Source of the DNA: CAKSHP01 sp045636325 | GTDB lineage: Bacteria; Bacillota; Clostridia; UBA1381; UMGS1253 | Length of the DNA: 64,000 bases | Reading direction: 5' to 3' | Assembly (NCBI GenBank): GCA_045636325.1 | Contig: JAZTXH010000014.1 | Coordinates: 84,167 to 148,166 of the forward strand | Shown: in pieces, positions 59,332-64,000 of the stretch | Numbering within the stretch: position 1 is the first letter of the stretch | Layout: each line of letters opens with the position of its first letter | Translations under genes and position numbers: made by a program | The notes under the pieces: generated by a model | What the model saw: only the letters and a program-made list of their open reading frames with translations | Told to the model about the DNA's origin: nothing | Databases searched by the model: none

Positions 59332-60831
59332 CTATTCTTCTCTCATTGTCGCATAAGCCATTATTTTTTCCTGGGTTGCATCCTTAATATCGATTTCGCC
59401 TGTTATGCGACCTTCGCACATTACCACAACTCTGTCACTCAATCTCTGGATTTCTGCAAGCTCAGATGAAATCATAATAACCGATTTTCCAAGCTCTGCA
59501 AGCTCCTCCATAAGAGTGTACATTTCGCTTTTCGCTCCGATATCAATACCTCTTGTAGGCTCATCAAATATAAATATATCAGAGTTTTTAATCAGCCATC
59601 TTGCAATAATAACTTTCTGCTGATTTCCGCCTGAAAGATTTTTCAAGAGCTGTTTCATTGACGGTGTCTTCGTTTTAAGCTTTGCATTTGAATTTTTTGC
59701 ATCTTCATCAATCAACCCGTCATTAATCCAACCAAATTTAATATATTTATCAAGTGATGCGAGCACTGAATTTTCTGCAACAGACTTATCAAGCATAAGT
59801 CCGTATCTCTTTCTGTCCTCTGAAAGGTAACAAATACCTTTTTTTACTGCATCTGCCGGCGTTTTAATTTTTACCTTCTCACCATTTATAAAAATTTCAC
59901 CACCGTCTATAGGGTCTGCACCATATATAGAACGCGCAACCTCTGTTCTGCCGGCACCCATAAGACCAGAAAAACCAAGAATTTCGCCTTTTCTAAGTTT
60001 AAAGCTTACATCTTTAATCTCTTTGCCGCGGTTTAAGTTTTTAACTTCTAAAACTACCGGCGCATCCTCCGCTACCTTGCTCTGTTCTTTCTTATCACCA
60101 TAAATAACTCTGCCCACCATCATCTTAACAATTTCGTCCTTGGTGGTGTCCTTTGTTATCAGTGTTCCAACATATTCACCATCACGCATAACTGTTATGC
60201 GGTCTGAAATTCTGTTTATTTCATCCATTCTGTGTGAAATATACACCATACCTATACCTTTTGCCTTAAGGTCGTTCATAATTTTGAACAATTCTTCAAC
60301 CTCAACCTGTGTTAATGCCGCCGTAGGCTCGTCAAGAATAAGTATCTTACAATCTCTTGAAACCGCTTTGGCAATTTCGACCATCTGTTGCTTTCCTACA
60401 GTAAGTGTACCAAGCACTGCCGAAGGATCAATTTTAACACCTATTCTGTCAAAAAGTTCCTGAGCATCCCGCTCCATCTTTTTATCATCTATGTATACAC
60501 CATTTATCATAGGTTCTCTGCCTATATAAATATTCTGCGCAACAGTTAAATGATTCATCATATTAAGTTCCTGATGAATAATACTGATGCCCGCATCCTG
60601 AGAATCCTTAATAGTGGCAAAATTAACAGGCTGTCCAAACAGATGTATTTCACCGCCATCGCGCTTATGAATTCCACACAGAACTTTCATAAGTGTTGAT
60701 TTTCCGGCTCCGTTTTCGCCCATAAGAGCGTGAACTTCACCTTCTTTAAGCTCCAGATTTACGGATTTCAAAGCATGGACTCCCGAAAATCTTTTGTCAA
60801 TGTCTTTCATTTCAAGAATTATCTGATCCAT
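59332..60831 (-). CDS. Sugar ABC transporter, tandem ATP-binding protein (RbsA/MglA-like)
   Basis: 499-residue fusion of two ABC ATPase domains. The first has Walker A GENGAGKST, the signature-region LTVGKQQMVEIAKAVS and LILDEPTAAL. The second has the degenerate GLMGAGRTE in place of Walker A, LSGGNQQKVIIARWL and FDEPTRGIDIG. This asymmetry is normal for the family. CGGGGAG precedes the ATG. First gene of the sugar uptake operon; the order ATPase, permease, binding protein is as seen in several Firmicutes mgl/rbs loci. Confidence 0.95.
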   Translation of the reverse strand: MDQIILEMKDIDKRFSGVHALKSVNLELKEGEVHALMGENGAGKSTLMKVLCGIHKRDGGEIHLFGQPVNFATIKDSQDAGISIIHQELNMMNHLTVAQNIYIGREPMINGVYIDDKKMERDAQELFDRIGVKIDPSAVLGTLTVGKQQMVEIAKAVSRDCKILILDEPTAALTQVEVEELFKIMNDLKAKGIGMVYISHRMDEINRISDRITVMRDGEYVGTLITKDTTKDEIVKMMVGRVIYGDKKEQSKVAEDAPVVLEVKNLNRGKEIKDVSFKLRKGEILGFSGLMGAGRTEVARSIYGADPIDGGEIFINGEKVKIKTPADAVKKGICYLSEDRKRYGLMLDKSVAENSVLASLDKYIKFGWINDGLIDEDAKNSNAKLKTKTPSMKQLLKNLSGGNQQKVIIARWLIKNSDIFIFDEPTRGIDIGAKSEMYTLMEELAELGKSVIMISSELAEIQRLSDRVVVMCEGRITGEIDIKDATQEKIMAYATMREE

Positions 60832-60892
60832 ATTAGCTCCCCGTTCTTTATTATATTTTATATTTTCTCTTCTCTCCTTTCTACCTGATTAT

Positions 60893-60922
60893 ATAGTAGC
60901 ATATTCGTTATGTTTTTGTCAA
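60893..60922 (-). promoter_or_regulatory. Probable promoter of the sugar ABC operon
   Basis: On the minus strand TTGACA (60917-60922) and TACTAT (60893-60898), spacer 18, about 60 bases before the ATPase start. Confidence 0.6.
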
Positions 60923-61015
60923 TAATTTTTTATATATTTCTGTTGAAATTTTTATTCAAAATGTTTTATTTTTCCATATTATTCTAGATATTTTTTGTTT
61001 ACAATTACTGTAAAA

Positions 61016-61039
61016 ACACCCTTGTTGAGTGTCCTTTTT
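61016..61039 (-). terminator. Small terminator-like stem
   Basis: On the minus strand GACACTCAACAAGGGTGT can form a short stem (ACAC/GTGT region) followed by TTTTTAC. It stands at the end of the YgjV-like pseudogene and ahead of the sugar operon promoter. Confidence 0.5.
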
Positions 61040-61545
61040 AAATCTTACAAGCGGAACAACAGCTGAAACTATATTGAAAATCTCTGCCAATATCCCCCTA
61101 AAGTAAAATTAAAAATATTATGTATAATCCATATGGGAGAAAGAATTCCTATCTGAAAATAACGTATTAATTTTCAATTTTCCTTCCACATTAGCACGCT
61201 CATAATCAAAAGTGAAACATAAGGCAGCGTAATCAATATTATTTGCAGCACATCTCCCTTAAGCAAAATAAGTTAATATACATATGCAACCGTAAACATA
61301 AGATCCACAATTACAGGTTTCCACACCTTTCCGTCTTTTTTTCATAAAACAATCTCCTTATAAGAATTGTAAGATTGAACAGTGCTCCTCCGTATGCCTT
61401 AATAAGCAGAAAATTGATAAAAACATCATTCCGCCTATTCCCTGCACCATAACGAGTTTTCTGCTGCTCTTGCATTGAAATGAGAAAAGAAAATGTAAAA
61501 GTCCGATATTCCAAATATCTGACCTATAATTTCTTTAATTTCCAT
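61021..61545 (-). pseudogene. YgjV-family inner membrane protein, multiply frameshifted
   Basis: Reading the minus strand from an ATG at 61545 (after GGTGGG), pieces of one protein appear in changing frames. They are KEIIGQIFGI, then SFQCKSSRKLVMVQGIGGMMF, then INFLLIKAYGGALFNLTILI, then KVWKPVIVDLMFTVAYVY, then GDVLQIILITLPYVSLLIMSVLMWK, IRYFQIGILSPIWIIHNI and EIFNIVSAVVPLVRF; shown here only as short anchors, they follow the order of the YgjV family (bacterial inner membrane protein) from end to end. Several frameshifts separate them, so the gene is dead or badly assembled. It lies just after the amylase gene. Confidence 0.7.
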
Positions 61546-61573
61546 TATTTACCCACCCATTTAATTTAAATTT

Positions 61574-63223
61574 TTAGTTAAAGCTTTTAATCCAGTTCAC
61601 CAAAGAATCATGATATACGTTTTCTTTAACATATTTCCGCATTTGCTCTGTAACAGGTCCGTTCTGCTTCATTCTTTCAAGAATTGCCCACTGAAGTTCT
61701 TCAACCGTCATTTCTTCAAAAGATTTATCATGCTTTTCCTTTGTTTTTTTCTCTGTTCCAACCAACTCCTGCACTTTTTCAATTTGCTTTATTTCAACTG
61801 TTTTTTCACCTGCCGGCATTTCTTCTTTCTTTTCTTTAATATCAATATTAATTGACACATAGGCTTTACAGGCAGCCTCCGAAGGAATCCATATTTCACC
61901 TGAATTTGCTTTTACATTTACTGATATATACCCATCTTTTACAAATACTTTCTCTCCTGAAATTCCTCCTGTATATTGTCCTTCATTCTGCGCAGGTATG
62001 CACATCTCAAAATCACAGTCACTGTTATTTACACTCACAATTACTGACTGTCCGTTATAATTTCTTTCAAATGCATACTGCCCATTTGTTAAAACAAGCT
62101 CTTTATAACCCCCGTAAGATAAAGACTTTGTTTTCTGGCGTATTTTGGCAAGCCTTGAAATCAAATCGGTTAAGCAGTTATTTTCTGTATCTTTAATATA
62201 TTGCTCATATGAAATGCAAGGCCTTAAAGAATCATCGCTTCCCTGTTGTTTTTTTCCTTCAATACCAAATTCTGAGCCATAATAAACTGACGGAATCCCT
62301 GGAAGCGTATACAGCAAAATATGAACTGGCACAAAATGGCTTTTATTGTTCAGTTTCGTATAAATACGCTCAACGTCATGATTATCTACAAAATTGTATA
62401 ATTTAAGCCCATCAGGTTTATTTCCGCCCATCTCATACAAACGTTTCACCGTATGAGCAATTTCAAAATAGTTATGGTCGTTATGGCCTGAATACAGTGC
62501 CTTATGTAAATGATAATTAGTAACTGAATGCAATGTGCCTTCATTTACCCAACGAATATAATCACCGTGAATAACCTCACCCATAAGCCAAAAATCAGTC
62601 TTCACTTCATTTGCTACCTGACGAATCTGCTGCATATAATCAAAATCCAATACATCTGCTGCATCAAGACGAATTCCGTCAATATCAAACTCTCTCACCC
62701 AAAAACGGATTACATCACAGATATATTCTCTTACATCGCTATTTTGCTGATTCAACTTAGCAAGCAGATTATATCCTCCCCAATTATCATAAGAAAAACC
62801 ATCGTTATATTCATTATTGCCGTAAAAATTCACATTGCAGTACCAGTCTTTATATTTTGAATTTTCCCTATTTTCTTTTATATCTTTGAATGCAAAAAAG
62901 TCACGTCCCGTATGATTGAATACACCGTCTAAAATCACCCGGATTCCCTGCTCATGACATTCTGCTACAAACGCTGTCAAATCTTTATTTGTTCCAAGCC
63001 TTGAGTCAAGTTTCTTATAATCCGTTGTTTCATAACCGTGCCCTACTGATTCAAAAAGCGGTCCGATGTAAAGTGCATTAAAACCTTTCTTTTTGATTTG
63101 CGGAATAAACTGAATCAAATCATTCAATCTGTGTTTTGTTTCACCATAGATATTTTTCTTTGGTGCACCTGTCATCCCTAAGGGATAGATGTGATAAAAT
63201 ATTGCTTCATCATACCATGCCAT
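61574..63223 (-). CDS. GH13 alpha-amylase family enzyme with C-terminal helical extension
   Basis: 549-residue cytoplasmic glycosidase (no signal peptide). The four GH13 regions are intact: region I DGVFNH (99-104), region II GIRLDAAD with the nucleophile Asp about 187, region III GEV with the acid Glu about 216, region IV FVDNHD with Asp about 283. The wording is close to cyclomaltodextrinase/neopullulanase/maltogenic amylase, but the N-terminal domain of those enzymes is absent. After the C-terminal beta domain a Lys/Glu-rich linker and a helical segment (about 455-549) follow. TGGAGG precedes the ATG. Probably degrades imported maltodextrins. Confidence 0.92.
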   Translation of the reverse strand: MAWYDEAIFYHIYPLGMTGAPKKNIYGETKHRLNDLIQFIPQIKKKGFNALYIGPLFESVGHGYETTDYKKLDSRLGTNKDLTAFVAECHEQGIRVILDGVFNHTGRDFFAFKDIKENRENSKYKDWYCNVNFYGNNEYNDGFSYDNWGGYNLLAKLNQQNSDVREYICDVIRFWVREFDIDGIRLDAADVLDFDYMQQIRQVANEVKTDFWLMGEVIHGDYIRWVNEGTLHSVTNYHLHKALYSGHNDHNYFEIAHTVKRLYEMGGNKPDGLKLYNFVDNHDVERIYTKLNNKSHFVPVHILLYTLPGIPSVYYGSEFGIEGKKQQGSDDSLRPCISYEQYIKDTENNCLTDLISRLAKIRQKTKSLSYGGYKELVLTNGQYAFERNYNGQSVIVSVNNSDCDFEMCIPAQNEGQYTGGISGEKVFVKDGYISVNVKANSGEIWIPSEAACKAYVSINIDIKEKKEEMPAGEKTVEIKQIEKVQELVGTEKKTKEKHDKSFEEMTVEELQWAILERMKQNGPVTEQMRKYVKENVYHDSLVNWIKSFN

Positions 63224-63300
63224 ATATTTTCCTCCATTTTATATAAATCCATATATTAAGTTATTATTGAATCTCAACTAACTTTATACCATGCTTATTT

Positions 63301-63504
63301 TTAACAAGTTTTTTGTAATACCCTTAAAGGTAAACAAAAATCAGCAATGTGCTTCAGCATAGTAAAAATTCCTCTTATTTTTTCGGTGTAATAATAATTA
63401 ACTTTGTCGCAGGAATATCCCTTGCTGGTTTTTACTAAATCGTATTCACTTAAAAACAAATAATTCATAAACGATACCCTGGGCACCCATTGAGTTGAAA
63501 CCAT
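63301..63504 (-). CDS. Small ORF, unknown
   Basis: 67 codons from an ATG at 63504 with GGAG nine bases upstream. The product has basic and aromatic residues (NYLFLSEYDL, DKVNYYYTEKIRGIF) and no clear membrane segment; I recognise no family. It lies 23 bases after the DUF1294 gene in the same direction, which favours a real gene, but the size and lack of known relatives leave a chance ORF possible. Confidence 0.4.
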   Translation of the reverse strand: MVSTQWVPRVSFMNYLFLSEYDLVKTSKGYSCDKVNYYYTEKIRGIFTMLKHIADFCLPLRVLQKTC

Positions 63505-63527
63505 TAAAATAATCTCCACGCATATCA

Positions 63528-63800
63528 TTACAAATTTAAATTTATTATAAGGAAACACATAACCGCTAAGCTTGCCACAGCCTCAAGCGGAACAAGTATG
63601 CGGAATTTTATTTTTGAAGTTTTATGATTAAACATAACCATTCCAAACATCGCACCATAACCTCCAAGAAAAAATGCACATAAAAGCAACACAGCCTCAC
63701 TTATACGGCTTCTTCCCTTTTTTGCCTTAAGCTTATCTAATCCATAAATAATCATAACAATAACGTTCCATATTAAAAGTACAATCACAAAATTACTCAC
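63528..63800 (-). CDS. DUF1294 family membrane protein
   Basis: 90-residue protein with three hydrophobic segments. The DUF1294 pattern is plain: MIIYGLDKLKAKKGRSRISE, then LLLCAFFLGGYGAMFGM and FNHKTSKIKF. Function is unknown for the family. It starts with GTG seven bases after AGGAG. Orientation is the same as the amylase gene, but about 300 bases separate the two. Confidence 0.9.
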   Translation of the reverse strand: MSNFVIVLLIWNVIVMIIYGLDKLKAKKGRSRISEAVLLLCAFFLGGYGAMFGMVMFNHKTSKIKFRILVPLEAVASLAVMCFLIINLNL

Positions 63801-63894
63801 ATTTTTTCTCCTGTATTACAATTATAAACCGATTATATCGCGGAATTTTTTTATACATAAATTATATCATACAAAATTTCAAAATACAAGAAAA

Positions 63895-63923
63895 AAAACC
63901 TACCGCTTTAAGTGATAGGTTTT
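63895..63923 (-). terminator. Terminator of the rRNA operon
   Basis: On the minus strand AAAACCTA and TAGGTTTT (63916-63923 and 63895-63902) pair and run into TTTTTTTT. It lies about ten bases after the 5S rRNA 3' end. Confidence 0.85.
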
Positions 63924-63932
63924 CTTTGTTGT

Positions 63933-64000
63933 GTTGGCAACGTTCTACTTTCCCGGGCAGTCACCCGCCGAGTATCATCGACGCTAAGGAGCTTAACTTC
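63933..64000 (-). rRNA. rrf: 5S rRNA, partial (3' part)
   Basis: The minus strand reads GAAGTTAAGCTCCTTAGCGT, then CGATGATACTCGGCGGGTGA, and ends CGGGAAAGTAGAACGTTGCC, which is the 3' two-thirds of a bacterial 5S rRNA (loop B GAAGTTAAG, helix IV/V region and the terminal stem). The 5' part is beyond the window. Confidence 0.95.

Noticed and set aside
1..64000. CRISPR array, prophage, integrase or conjugative module
   Set aside because: No regularly spaced repeats of CRISPR size, no phage structural genes and no integrase are visible; the TraX-family gene alone is not evidence of conjugation.

Overview
The window is a 64 kb piece of a low-GC Gram-positive chromosome. The evidence points to an endospore-forming anaerobe of the class Clostridia: spoVAD and spoVAE are present, the redox repressor Rex is encoded, the conserved Firmicutes operons rimP-nusA-ylxR-ylxQ-infB-rbfA-nrnA-truB-ribF and prs-pth-mfd-prsA are intact, ribosome binding sites are strong AGGAGG types, and sigma-A promoters are easy to read. 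No genus can be assigned from the sequence alone. Most of the window is core housekeeping DNA; there is no prophage, CRISPR array or intact mobile element.

Layout. 1-0.75 kb: 3' end of an SPFH/band-7 gene. 0.84-8.2 kb (minus): prs, pth, mfd and two tandem PrsA-like foldase lipoproteins. 8.3-16.0 kb (minus): the nine-gene rimP-to-ribF translation operon with a readable promoter and a leader hairpin. 16.3-22.1 kb (plus): class A penicillin-binding protein, an unknown membrane-anchored 589-residue protein, radA and a DUF1292 protein. 22.1-23.2 kb: 6S RNA with its own promoter and terminator, then a decayed IS30-family transposase. 23.2-29 kb: two murA paralogues flanking truA and uppP, then walJ and rlmH. 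29-31.6 kb: N-acetylhexosamine kinase-like gene divergent from an AraC regulator, and dtd. 31.7-34.7 kb: an autoregulated zur-znuACB zinc uptake operon. 34.7-39.5 kb: ABC-F protein, rex, ruvX, DNA polymerase IV.

39.5-43.0 kb (minus) is a four-gene operon of zinc-ribbon and membrane-anchored proteins of unknown function, followed by a TraX-family membrane protein that ends in a long hairpin. 44.1-45.6 kb: spoVAD-spoVAE. 45.7-49.0 kb: lysine biosynthesis genes asd-dapA-dapB behind a lysine riboswitch with a legible terminator/antiterminator switch. 49.1-51.5 kb: polar amino-acid ABC transporter. 51.7-54.5 kb: proline-type sodium symporter with an operator-like palindrome, TetR regulator, dUTPase. 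54.7-55.0 kb: an unusual array of eight AGCTAAAT/ATTTAGCT octamers separated by small hairpins. 55.0-56.4 kb: DacF-type D,D-carboxypeptidase. 56.5 kb: tRNA-Arg(CCT), then gene debris including a truncated SDR dehydrogenase. 57.2-60.8 kb: ribose/galactose-type sugar ABC transporter. 61.0-61.5 kb: a multiply frameshifted YgjV-like pseudogene. 61.6-63.8 kb: GH13 amylase-type enzyme, a small unknown ORF and a DUF1294 protein. The window ends inside a 5S rRNA gene on the minus strand, so an rRNA operon lies just beyond.

Starts were chosen by Shine-Dalgarno spacing, so several genes start downstream of the longest possible ORF. All assignments are by reading protein motifs; no database search was run.
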